A DNA stretch of 64,000 nt, taken from NCBI GenBank assembly GCA_025531455.1, contig JAMYHL010000074.1, forward strand, positions 62,001-126,000. Direction: 5' to 3'. The notes beneath the pieces are model-generated. The model saw nothing but the letters and a program-made list of their open reading frames with translations. It ran no database searches and was not told the origin of the DNA. Positions 1 through 9,548 of the stretch are shown piece after piece. Position 1 is the stretch's first letter, and each line of letters begins with the position of its first letter. The translations under genes and the position numbers were made by a program. The stretch comes from Apiotrichum sp. Y4204 (Eukaryota > Basidiomycota > Tremellomycetes > Trichosporonales > Trichosporonaceae).

Positions 1-1002
1 TCGAGACCGTGACTGGCAGGCCCATGATGATCCCCTGGCCGATGTACGAGAGCGAGGGAGTGAAGAACCACTGCCAGTGGGCCGCGAGGCTCCCGCCAAA
101 CGGCGCAGAGAGGATATCGAATACCGGCAGCGCAAATATGACCGGGAAGAGGAAAGAGAGAATCTGGCGTGAGCTTATGTGGGATCTGCAAAGCTCACAG
201 TCATGGTGCCGCTTGCGAGGAAGCTCCAACCGAGCGCCGCCCAACCGCGACCGCTGATCGGGTCGTCCTTCGGCGCGTCCCCGGGGCCCTGAGGAATACG
301 GCGGTATGCGCCTGCCGGAGTCGGATCGAGACTCTGTCCCGGCGGCGGCGCACGGTGGAGGAGCGCGATGAGCTGTGCGGTTGCTGTTCCCGAGGGAAAC
401 ACGAGTTTCTCCTTGACGATGACCTGGCGGCGGAGGGGCACGGCGAGGAAGACGCCGAAGAACGCGACGGCAAGACACCACAGCACGAGGCTGACGTAGC
501 TGAGATTAATCGGCTCGCGGCCGTCGATCTCGGGGGTCATCATCCCCAAAGCTGGGATGATACCCACCAGACCCGCGGCGAGAGGCATCGTGCCCGTCGC
601 GACGGCCGTGGTCTGCAGCACGACATTCTCCTGCGGCGAGAGCGGGAGGCGGCGCACCATCCCCGGCAGCTTGAAGATTGCAAAGCCGAGGAGTGCCGAC
701 TGGAGCGACATCATGGACACCCATCCTGCGGTCAGTACGAGAAGTCTGTCCCGCACATACCCGTCTGCAGACCAAAGTAGATGTTTGTAAAGCACAACAG
801 ACACCCAACGGCGAGGCCGACCACGACCGCACGCAGCGTAAAGTCGCCCTCGACCACAGGCTCAGCATAGTCGTACATGCTGCCGCCGTCGTCGCTGTCC
901 GCCTGCCCGATGGAGTACCGCAGCCCGCGCGCGGACGGCGGTGAGCTGCGCGTGAGTGGCGAGTGCCCGGTGGAGGGGCGAGGTGACTCACACTGGATTC
1001 AT
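1..1002 (-). CDS. OPT-family oligopeptide transporter, 5' part (cut by window start)
   Basis: This is the N-terminal part of an oligopeptide transporter (OPT superfamily), a proton-coupled plasma-membrane or vacuolar importer of small peptides or metal-peptide complexes. Translation from the ATG at 1002 gives a short soluble leader (MNPVSPPSARGLRYSIGQ), then hydrophobic segments including CLLCFTNIYFGLQTGWVSMM, then a segment with the family-typical NVVLQTTAVATGTMPLAAG, and later SLSYIGQGIIMGLP. I infer introns at 946-991, 726-760 and 164-198 (46, 35 and 35 nt), each restoring one reading frame with GT/AG ends. The gene is transcribed toward the window start and continues beyond it, so about two thirds of the protein is missing. 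It is divergent from the APC10 gene. The subfamily (peptide type or YSL-like) cannot be decided from this part. Confidence 0.88.
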
Positions 1003-1450
1003 GATGGCTTTTGCTTGTCGCGACAGAGGAACCGGGTCGAGACGACGACGAAGGACGAAGAACCGAAAGTGGACAGACAAGGAGTGTGTGACACTGCGAC
1101 GTCGGGTTGTGGTGGTTGTTGTAGCATGTAGCAATGGTTGTCGCCGCCGTCACCGGATCACCGGCAAGCTTCGGCAGCATGTGGGCATTATCTCTGCATT
1201 CGGCGCACAACGCCGAACACGCTCCGCAACAATTACCTCATTCTGCCTTGTTCCCCTATTTTTCACTCGGTCTCTCGCGGAATCGAACGCTCCCAGATTG
1301 GAAGAAAACTCTTGGGGGCGTCAATATCATCATCAAGGCTGTTGTTGACAACAAACGCTGTCCTGATGGCGCTGACGCGCTGACATTTTGTTTGTTGACA
1401 TTCTACACTTCCCCCCCCCCCCCCCCCCATCTCCAACTTCACAGCACACA
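1003..1450. other. Divergent intergenic region OPT/APC10
   Basis: These 448 bp separate the OPT and APC10 start codons. The only striking element is a run of 18 C at 1411-1428, about 22 bp before the APC10 ATG. I see no further gene. Confidence 0.6.
1411..1428 (+). repeat. Poly-C tract (C18) in the APC10 leader
   Basis: An uninterrupted run of 18 cytosines lies just upstream of the APC10 start codon, within the likely 5' leader. Its exact length may be affected by sequencing slippage. Confidence 0.8.
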
Positions 1451-2271
1451 ATGTCCGACGCCTCGCCCCCCGCGTCCCCCGCGCCCTCGGTTCCGGAGGA
1501 CCTTCCCCCCATCCCGAGCCACCTCCCGGAGATTGGCCGTCTCGCAGCCTGGTCCGTCAGCAGCCACAAGTACGGCTTTGGGGTGGACAACCTCCGTGAT
1601 GGGAACGAGAACACGTTCTGGCAGTGAGTCGGATGCTGAAGGCGATGAATAGGTCAGCAAGCTGACTCTTTCTAGATCTGAAGGGCCGCAGCCGCATACC
1701 ATCGACATTGCATTTCCGAAACGCGTCTTCATCTCCGTACGTCCCCCTGATGGCCATTGCTCACCCCAGTATGTCTGCCTCCTCACGAGTCATCCCCGCG
1801 ACGACAGCTACACGCCCAGCCGCATCTCAGTGCGTGCGGGAACAAGCGTGCATGATTTACAGGAGGTGAGTGTCCTTCGGGGATGAGAACCGCGCGCTGT
1901 GTCCTCACACCAGGTTCGCTTTGAGCAGTACGACAAGCCCGATGGCTGGATCGTCATCCCGCTGCGGCCGCTCGACGGTGACCGCCAGTCATATCTCGCT
2001 GGCGCGCCGGTTCCGGCTTACCACCTTCGCATTGTCATAGTCGCCAACCACTTGAATGGCAAGGACACACACGTCCGTGGCGTAAAGGTGTTTGGTCCTG
2101 ATGAGTGAGTTTGAAAATCTAGCCAGGCTGACATGCAGGAGTGAGAAATCTGGAGAGGTCGACCTGCCGTCTGAAGGGTTCCCCACCGGGCGCGAGCTGC
2201 TCAACCTCGGCCACGACGGGACGTCCCTCTGGACCAGCTCCAGTTTCCGCATGCAGGCCGGCATCCGATAG
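1451..2271 (+). CDS. DOC1: Anaphase-promoting complex subunit 10 (APC10/DOC1)
   Basis: APC10/Doc1 is the processivity and D-box co-receptor subunit of the APC/C ubiquitin ligase that drives mitotic exit. Five exons (1451-1623, 1676-1736, 1770-1865, 1914-2104, 2139-2271) total 654 nt and give 217 residues, a normal length for the family. After a proline-rich leader the DOC domain reads LAAWSVSSHKYGFGVDNLRD, then NTFWQSEGPQPHTIDIAFP, SYTPSRISVRAGTSVHDLQE, DGWIVIPL and ANHLNGKDTHVRGVKVFGP, all hallmarks of APC10. The protein ends SSFRMQAGIR; a terminal Ile-Arg (IR) tail is the known motif that docks Doc1 on the APC3/Cdc27 TPR subunit. Introns are 33-52 nt. It is convergent with the deubiquitinase gene, whose stop lies about 120 bp away. 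Exon borders are my inference from frame and splice signals. Confidence 0.95.
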
Positions 2272-2392
2272 CCAGGCGCCAGACGCACTCCTAGATTCGT
2301 TTGCTTCCAACACCTCACAACAACTGTATATTATCACTGTATGCATTGACTTCTGCTATCTACACTTTATCTCTCTGCTACTCCGTCCATGT

Positions 2393-5305
2393 CTACACAC
2401 GCTCGTACACGTACAGATACGCCAGCGAGCGCATCTCCTCGCCGCCGCCAGGCGCGGCCCGCGCGACCTTTTCGTCGTTGAACAGCACCCACTCGTCGGC
2501 GCTCTCGTTCGTGTCCTCCAGCGTGCCCTGCGGCTGCCTGATCGTGGTGACGTAGTGACCGCTGTGGACTGATGGGCCCTTGTGCGAAATAAACGCCTTC
2601 AGGCGGTAGTTGGCAGGGAGGGTGGCGGAGCCGCCGACCGAGTTGGAAGGAGTGGCTCCAGCGGCTGGCTCTGGTTCCTCGCCGTTATCGTCCGGGTTGG
2701 AGAAGACCCAGTCAAGCGCGAGGTCAGGGTTACCACCCGTCTCCCGGAGCGCCTTGCGCGCCTTGGCCGGTGGTATGCCCATCATCTCGCCGAGCATGGC
2801 CACCTGCGCGTCGTCCACCGAAGGGCCGGATGCCGCGGCAGCACCACCCGCAGGCTGAATCGGCGCGTCAATGTCTGCTGTCAGTAGGAGCTTCACGTGT
2901 TGAGGAGTACATACCAGGATCCTCCATGTGCTCAAAGAGCCAGCCCATGGCGAGCTCGGCGTCGCTGTTACCCGTGGCGAGAAGCGCCTTCTGGCAACGT
3001 ACGGTGGGGAAGCCCATCGCTTCAAGCTGAGACAGCGCAACAGCGTTGAATTCTGGCAATGCCGGTGCGGCATCCACATCAAGCTCCGCCTCCCCCGCCT
3101 GGCGGCCCTTGCCAAGGTAAGCGTCAAGGTTCAGCTCGTCTGGCACCATCACAGGGACGTCTGACGTTAGCAACGAACCGCGCCACGATAGCTCACCTAG
3201 CTTAGTAGGCATCCAGTTGACGAGCTGGAACTTCTTCATGTGGAAGACAAGAACGTCGGGGAACGTCTTGAAGCTGGTGCGCCTAAAGGGTTAGTAATTG
3301 CCGGCCAATGTACTCACTTGGTCGCCGTAACCTTCTTGTTGCAGTTGCTGCACGAGTAGTCGGTGAGCTTCTCGGGTGCGGTGAGGTCATCAATGCACTG
3401 CTTGAGAGAAACCGGCTTAAACAGCTTCTTTCCGTCATCGGTGACCCCAACCTCGGTAACCTCGACTGGAAGGCTTGCCGAGTCAACCGCTTCGTCCTGG
3501 TACCCGACGCGGTGACACTCGTCGCACTCGAGGCGCTGTTCGAGGCCGAAGCGCAAAATGTTGGTTGCCTCAATCTCCTCATTGCGACCCTGGCGCTTGG
3601 CCTCCTGGCGCAGCCGGGAGAGCAGGTGCTGGAGGAACTCCTCGGAGTCCTGCTGGCGCATAGTGGAGAACTCTTCGTGGCCCTTGCCAATCAGCGCCTT
3701 GAACTGCGCAGGGCGGATGCCTTCCTGGAACTTTGGTGTCTCGGGAGTCTCAAAGTCAGTGGTCGAAGGCGGAGGTGCCGTGGCCCGGACAGAGTAGCGG
3801 CCGGAGATGAGGCCGTCCGCGAGCTTGAGCATCTGGCATTCGAGGCATTCCGCGGGAAGAGTTTTGTCACAACTCTGGAAATGAGCCTGGGCGGTCTCAT
3901 TGTAGTACCGCTCCCGGAAGGCGGGGATCGTGAACAGCGTCTGCATGACGGATGCCATATAGCAGCTGTTGCCGAGATTCTTGAGGCCTGTAAGGCCCTT
4001 TCCAAAGACGGGTTGCAGCTCCTGGCCATCGTCACCAGTCATGGAGAAGTCAAACTTCAGGTTGTGTTCCAGTTGCTGGTTGTGAGCGCGTGTCCAAATA
4101 ACTCACATGTCGCAATCGAGTAGAAAACTCACCAGTTCAGTCATCGACTTCTCAGTCTTTGTCTGACCCTGCACTTCGATGCCAAAGGTCCTCAGGTGGG
4201 CAGCCAGATCGGGATCAATCTTGGCGTCATCACAGTTGTAGCAGTAGATATCTGCCCGTCAGTCATCAGAGCTAGACGAAAAAGCCAATAGCTGCCTGTC
4301 ATGGAAGAAGCGCCATGCCATCCAGTGGACTTGTCCAAATGGAGACTCACCGCCAGTGCCCTCAGGAGTAATCGTGCCGAGTTTCACGCCAACCGCATGG
4401 CCGGTATCTTTGAAATGCTGCAGGGCGTGGCCGTTCCCGCCAACACCGCCAAACTGCTGGCGGCCACAGTTCGCGAGACCACAGGTGAGACACAGCCAGA
4501 GATTGGAGGTGAGGTCGCACTCGGTGCACTGAGTCGGGACTGCTTGTTAGCGACAAATAGTCAGTATGTAGAGAAGTAACACACCAGATCCAGGAACAAT
4601 GAGCGGCAGCTGCTCGAGCGTGAGAGTGTGCTCGCACGCGAGAATCTCCTCCTCCCACGCTTTGACCTCAGACTGCTGTCCCGACGACAGCGCTGTCATG
4701 ATGCCCTTGACGGTGGCGACAACCTTAAGTCAGCATACATTCACAGTCTGACGCGTACATTTGGCTGATCCGAATAAATAACCTCACCAACGGGCGAGCA
4801 CTCAAAGCAGCGAAGCGAGGTCGTGTACTCGTACAGCTCATCGTCCGACGTCGCGTTGATGGCGATTTTCTTGGGCGGGGGCGGGGACGAGTTCTGGAAG
4901 AGGTGAGCACCTAATGCCGGTGAATATACAGATGAGCTCAGAGTCTGTATGTCTGCCAACTCCCTCGGTCACTCACACGCCGCTTCTGTTCGCGCCGGGT
5001 TCGCTTTACGACCACGGCGAGGGGATGTGCGCGCTTCTGGTAGTGAAGGAATGCGTGCTTGCGCTGGTCCGCGATGCAGCCGCCGTTAAAGCATTGAAGG
5101 CAGACAAGCACTCCATCCGGGCCGTCCTGCATGTAAGCTTTACGTCTCAGAGGTGTCAGCTTACCTGACCGTCAAAGCACAATGTGCATTCTTCCCTGTC
5201 CTGTCAGCTGTGCTCATGGAAAGTATCAGCTCACCTGTGCACTTGTTGGGCAGGAGTTGGGGGTTTGAGACTGCCTGCGAGGCCGTCGATGTGTGTGCAG
5301 GCCAT
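2393..5305 (-). CDS. UBP14: Ubiquitin C-terminal hydrolase, USP5/Ubp14 (isopeptidase T) type
   Basis: This cysteine protease family disassembles unanchored polyubiquitin chains and recycles free ubiquitin in the cytosol. The domain order is diagnostic. First is a degenerate N-terminal ZnF-UBP (EECTLCFDGQ, then LVCLQCFNGGCIADQRKHAF). Next is the true ZnF-UBP (CTECDLTSNLWLCLTCGLAN, then HALQHFKDTGHAVGVKL). The USP core has its Cys box GLKNLGNSCYMASVMQTLF at about 3930-3990 and a CxxC pair at ECDECHRVGY. Two UBA domains (LSQLEAMGFPTVRCQKALLA and LGEMMGIPPAKARKALRETG) sit inside the catalytic domain. The His box is GPSVHSGHYV near the C-terminus. I chose the ATG at 5305 (MACTHIDGLAGSL) because two short introns then connect it to the first zinc finger; the longer upstream ORF reads through non-conserved sequence. 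There are many short introns. All catalytic residues appear intact. Confidence 0.94.
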
Positions 5306-6243
5306 ATTGAATACTGCAGACGAGGGGATGTAAATGAGAGAAGATGGGAAAGAAAAGAAAGAGAGGAAAAGAACGTCGACGAAGATCCCCTCAAAGGAGG
5401 AAGCGACCTTGACGCGCGTTGCCCGTCCTGCATTGTGGCCACTTCAACCCAACCGCGTCATCAACGGAGATAGTAAAGAACTCCGTTACACATGAGAATG
5501 GCATGGCTTCCATGCTCTTCCTGAGAGATGCGGGGCACCTCGGCCTCGGGCATTGACATCCAGAAGCCCTGTTGATCGATAGGAGATCTCTTGTCGATGA
5601 CGTTAGAGCCTCACCTCAATCATCTTTTTGATCTTTTTAGATGACTCTCGGCATCTATCATCTCTTGTCTCGGAGCAAGCTGATACGGAAAACTCTTTGA
5701 TTGCGATTGGAAGCTCAAGTCTTTGTCGGCTGCCCGCCGGGCTGGTGTCCGAGGGTCACTGATAGGTAGGAGAGTCAAGCGTCGGGGAGAACGTGGAACC
5801 AAAGGAATTGTTAAGCGAGCATCTGTCGCACGCCGACGGCCACAGCGGACAGTCCGAACAAGCTCGGCCACTACGGGCGGGTGACTCATGATAGCCACTG
5901 GGCCATCGGGATACTCTGTATCTGTGACTTGCTCGTTTCCTATCCCGTCGGTCTTGACAGCCAGGCACCGCGTGTGAAGATTGCCCAGTGATGCTGTGAT
6001 GAGAGAGGACAAGTGGCGCGAAGGTTCGGTCTGACGTCGTCGTCATGATTGTTTGTGCGGAATGAATGATCGTCAGAGAGGTGGGATATAAGAGAGTTGG
6101 GCAGAGGGGGTGTGAAGCAGCATTCCCAACAACGCAACAACCCACGCTTTACAGCCATCACCACTTAAGCAATCCAACAAGACCGAATCGCCACTGTGCC
6201 CAGATATCCCAACTCTTCCACTCATCACATCCTGCGACCTCCC
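5306..6243. other. Divergent intergenic region UBP14/NmrA-like
   Basis: About 940 bp lie between two divergent start codons. A TATA-like GATATAAGAG at 6085-6094 lies about 150 bp before the NmrA-like gene. ORFs here are short, overlapping and lack recognisable domains. Confidence 0.6.
6085..6094 (+). promoter_or_regulatory. TATA-like box upstream of the NmrA-like gene
   Basis: GATATAAGAG lies about 150 bp before the likely start codon, oriented toward the NmrA-like gene. It was identified by motif only. Confidence 0.45.
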
Positions 6244-7179
6244 ATGTCCACCCAAACCATGTCCCGCACCATCCTCATCACAGGTGCCACAGGCAAGCAG
6301 GGCAGCGCCGTTATCGACGCGCTCCTGAACCCGCCCTCGGACTTTACGATCCTGGCAGTGACGCGTGACCCCGAGTCGGCGTCCGCGAAGCGTCTGGCTG
6401 CCAAGTCTCCCTCGATCAAGCTGGTCAAAGGTGACATGGACGACGTCCCTGCGCTCTTCGCCGCCGCGAAAGAGATCTCCCCCGAGATCTGGGGCGTCTT
6501 CTCCGTCCAGGTCCCCGGCAAGGTTCTCCCCGATCTCGCGGCTTCGCCCGAGGTGAAGCAGGGCGTCGCGATGATCGACGAGGCCGTCAAGGCCGGCGTC
6601 AAGCACTTCGTCTACACATCCGTCGACCGTGGAGGCGAGGAGAAGTCGTGGGACACGCCCACCGACATCCCTCACTTCCGCACCAAAGACTACATCGAGC
6701 ACTACCTCCGCGGACACGCGGGCTCGATGGGCTGGACCATCCTCCGCCCAGTCATTTTTTTCGACAACCTCGAGCCGACGTTCTTCTCCAAGGTGCTCTT
6801 CACGCTGTTGCGTGACAAGATGGGGTCCAAGCCCATGCTGTGGATCGCGTGTGCAGACATTGGGTTCTTCGGCGCGCTGGCCCTCCGCGAGCCAGAGAAG
6901 TACAACCACCGCGCGCTTTCCCTCGCGGGCGACGAGTTCAACTGGGAGGAGATGGACGCCGCGTTCCAGAAGGAATTCGGATACCCCATCCCCACGACGT
7001 TTAGCTTCCTCGGCACTGCGCTTCACTGGGCCGTCGAGGAAATGCGCACCATGGTCGACTGGTTTGTCGCCGACGGATACAAGGCGGACGTTGCCGAGCT
7101 CCGTAAGCTCAACCCCAAGCTTCTAGATCTTGAGACCTGGCTCCGCGAGAAGAGCAAGTTTGAGAAGGTGGAGAAGTAG
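6244..7179 (+). CDS. NmrA-like / atypical SDR family NAD(P)-binding protein
   Basis: This is a single-exon gene of 311 codons. The N-terminus MSRTILITGATGKQGSAVID is a Rossmann dinucleotide-binding motif (GxxGxxG) of the atypical short-chain dehydrogenase class. AVTRDPESASAKRLAAKSP, KLVKGDMDD, VKHFVYTSVDRGG and WTILRPVIFFDNLEP follow the NmrA/HSCARG pattern, in which the fold senses NAD(P) redox state or acts as a reductase. The substrate or partner cannot be deduced. Starts at 6244 and 6259 are both ATG and in frame; upstream in-frame sequence begins with GTG and is not expected to initiate. No membrane segment is visible, so it is probably cytosolic. It is followed by a 3' spacer and the BTN1 homologue in the same orientation. 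Confidence 0.86.
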   Translation: MSTQTMSRTILITGATGKQGSAVIDALLNPPSDFTILAVTRDPESASAKRLAAKSPSIKLVKGDMDDVPALFAAAKEISPEIWGVFSVQVPGKVLPDLAASPEVKQGVAMIDEAVKAGVKHFVYTSVDRGGEEKSWDTPTDIPHFRTKDYIEHYLRGHAGSMGWTILRPVIFFDNLEPTFFSKVLFTLLRDKMGSKPMLWIACADIGFFGALALREPEKYNHRALSLAGDEFNWEEMDAAFQKEFGYPIPTTFSFLGTALHWAVEEMRTMVDWFVADGYKADVAELRKLNPKLLDLETWLREKSKFEKVEK

Positions 7180-7591
7180 AGTAGTGTCGAGGTAATAGAC
7201 GTGTTGTTCTGTATGCGATGTATTGTATTGTCTATGTTGGTCAGGAATGAAGCAAGTGTTGTCCCAGTTCGAAGGGGTCGCGGTTCTGTAACAAGTAGCC
7301 CCAAGCATGCATACCTGCTGCCGCCTTCACCTTCAAGGAGGCATGCTAATGCGTAAACGTCATGACCGCTTGGGTCCACAACGTTGAGAGTGAGTACCCA
7401 CCAGCCAGCGGCCAGAAATGCATCAGACCTGGGGGTGATGTTGTTGGTGACAACCCGACGAGTGGCAACACTGGCGCCAGCAGACATGACGCGCATAACA
7501 CACAACGGCGATTGCCGTCAATACTGACCACCTTCCTTTGCATCTTCTCTCTTCCTCTCTTTTCACCTCTTCTCCATTTTCTTCGCCGACC
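7180..7591. other. Intergenic region NmrA-like/BTN1
   Basis: These 412 bp lie between two genes in the same orientation. The last 80 bp are pyrimidine-rich, as expected for a leader before the BTN1 ATG. Nothing else is recognisable. Confidence 0.55.
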
Positions 7592-9357
7592 ATGTCCCGC
7601 CTCAGTAACGACGCGGACGAGGTCGACGCCTTCCTGGCAGGTAAGCTTTATGAGTCAAGGCACCTGTTGAGAGTTTCTATACTGAACATTAGCGAATGAA
7701 ACACCGGCGCCGACGACCACGAACGCCCGGCGGCGGCTGTTCGCCTCGTTTCTGATCTTTGGCCTTCTCAACAACGGTTCGTGTGCTGCTTTCTCAAGCG
7801 ATAACACGCTCACGCCAGTGCTCTACGTGATCATCCTCTCGGCCGCTCTCGACCTTGTGCCGCCGACAACGCCAAAGGGCATCGTCGCATTCTTCAACAT
7901 CTTCCCCGCCCTCCTCGTGCGTTCTTCCTAGTGCTATTCTAACTCCAGGCCAAAGTTTTCTGGCCCCTCGTATCCACGGGCCAGATACAGTACCGCCGCC
8001 GCGTGGGATTTTGTACCGCCATCAGCTGGTTTGGTATCGTCGTGGGTGTTACTATAAAATGTCTCGTTCCTAACACCTACAGATCATTGCTCTCTCAGGT
8101 TCGGTCCCGCCACGACTCTTTGGTATCTCCCTCGCGAGCTTCTCCTCGGGTCTTGGAGAACTCACCTTCCTCCAGCTCACGACGACGCTGCCGACGCGCG
8201 ACGCCAGCAAAACCGCACTTGGCGCATGGGCCAGCGGAACAGGCGCGGCCGGCGTCGCGGGCGCAGCGATCTGGTGGCTTCTCCGCGGACTAGGAGTTAA
8301 GGGCGGACTGGGGATATCATCTGTGAGTGGAGAGCTACCCGGATCAGAACTTCTCGAGCTCGGGGCCCACATGATTACTCACACCCAGTTCCTTCCGCTA
8401 TTCTTCCCCGTCACGTACTACTACCTTCTTCCCCCGTGGTCCGCTTTCGAGGGATACACGACCGCATACGAGCCGCTCGCAACGGACGACGAGGCCGGTG
8501 AGGGCGTCGCGCGTGCGCGCATAGCGCTCGAAAGCGACTCGCTCTCTGTGAACAAGAATGCACCCCGCATCTACCTCTCACCACGCGACAAGCTTACCCT
8601 CCTGCGCCCCCTCGTGCTCCGATACATGGTTCCCCTGTGTCTTGTCTACGTTGAGGAATACGTTATCAACTCTGTGGGTGCACAACCCTTTTCTGCATTA
8701 ACCCACCAGGGCATTGCGCCAACACTCGTCTTTCCCCTCCCCTCGCACGGCGTGTGGTCATGGCTTTTCCGCACGCCAAAGGACTACTACCCCTTCTGGA
8801 GTCTTACCTGTGGGTTGCCACATCATTGCTATTCCTAACCCGCAGACCAGACCTTTGTGTTCATCTCGCGCTCGTCCCTCTCGCTCGGCCTACCTCCCAT
8901 CCCGCGTCGCCTCCTGGCTCTTCCGACCGCGACGCAGCTCGTCGTTCTCATCCTTCTCTACCTCCAGGCCAAGCGCTTCCTCTTCAGCACGCCAGAGTAC
9001 ACCCCGCCGGCCCCTGAACCACCGTCCGGCGTCGACCGCGCCATCACCGCCGTGTTCCTCCTCACATGCCTCGAGGGCCTGTGTGGCGGGAGCGCGTACG
9101 TGAACACGTTCTACCACGTCGGCCACGAGGGCGACGACACAGAGGGCATGAACGAAGAGGAGGAGCAGCGGAATAAGATGGAGCGCGAGTTTCGGATTGG
9201 CGCGACCGGCGCAGCGGACTCATGCGGTGGGTTACCCGGATAATAGCGTAACTAACTCTCAGGTATCCTGTTCGCGTCCCTCATTTCCATGCCGGTCGAG
9301 CTTGCGCTGTGTAATTCACAGGTCAAGGCTGGGCGGTCGATGTGCAGAGAATTATAG
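7592..9357 (+). CDS. BTN1: Battenin/CLN3 homologue (Btn1), vacuolar membrane protein
   Basis: CLN3/Btn1 proteins are multi-pass lysosome/vacuole membrane proteins that influence pH and basic amino acid balance. The spliced product starts MSRLSNDADEVDAFLA and continues RRRLFASFLIFGLLNN then VLYVIILSAALDLVP, matching the first membrane helices. Further signatures are GISLASFSSGLGELTFLQL, PLCLVYVEEYVINSG (the family's conserved YxxEYxINxG stretch), YQTFVFISRSSLSLG, and LEGLCGGSAYVNTFYHV near the C-terminus. The ORF is broken by several introns, including ones just after codon 16 and before the last exon (GILFASLISMPVELALC). The stop is at 9355-9357. The order and number of hydrophobic segments suit the full-length family. 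The gene is convergent with the glutamyl-tRNA synthetase gene, about 190 bp between stops. Confidence 0.93.
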
Positions 9358-9548
9358 AGTAGAGTGTGATGTATGCATTAGTCTTAAGCGTACGTCGAGC
9401 AGGTGGGGTGTGAGTCCGGATAAGTCCAATATCAGCACACCATTTCCAAGGCTCCGGTCCAGCCTGGCAGCTGGCAACAGATGGTGTTTTCCCATCTCAT
9501 GGATCACTGCGTCTACCAATGCATCGCGTCTACAAGTCCACATCCACT

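Noticed and set aside
1255..1310. Possible tRNA on the minus strand (GTTCGATTC B-box-like sequence)
   Set aside because: The flanking bases cannot form a T-stem and no acceptor or anticodon arm is visible.
6073..7026. 317-codon minus-strand ORF
   Set aside because: Antisense to the intact NmrA-like gene, with low-complexity arginine/glycine/valine content.
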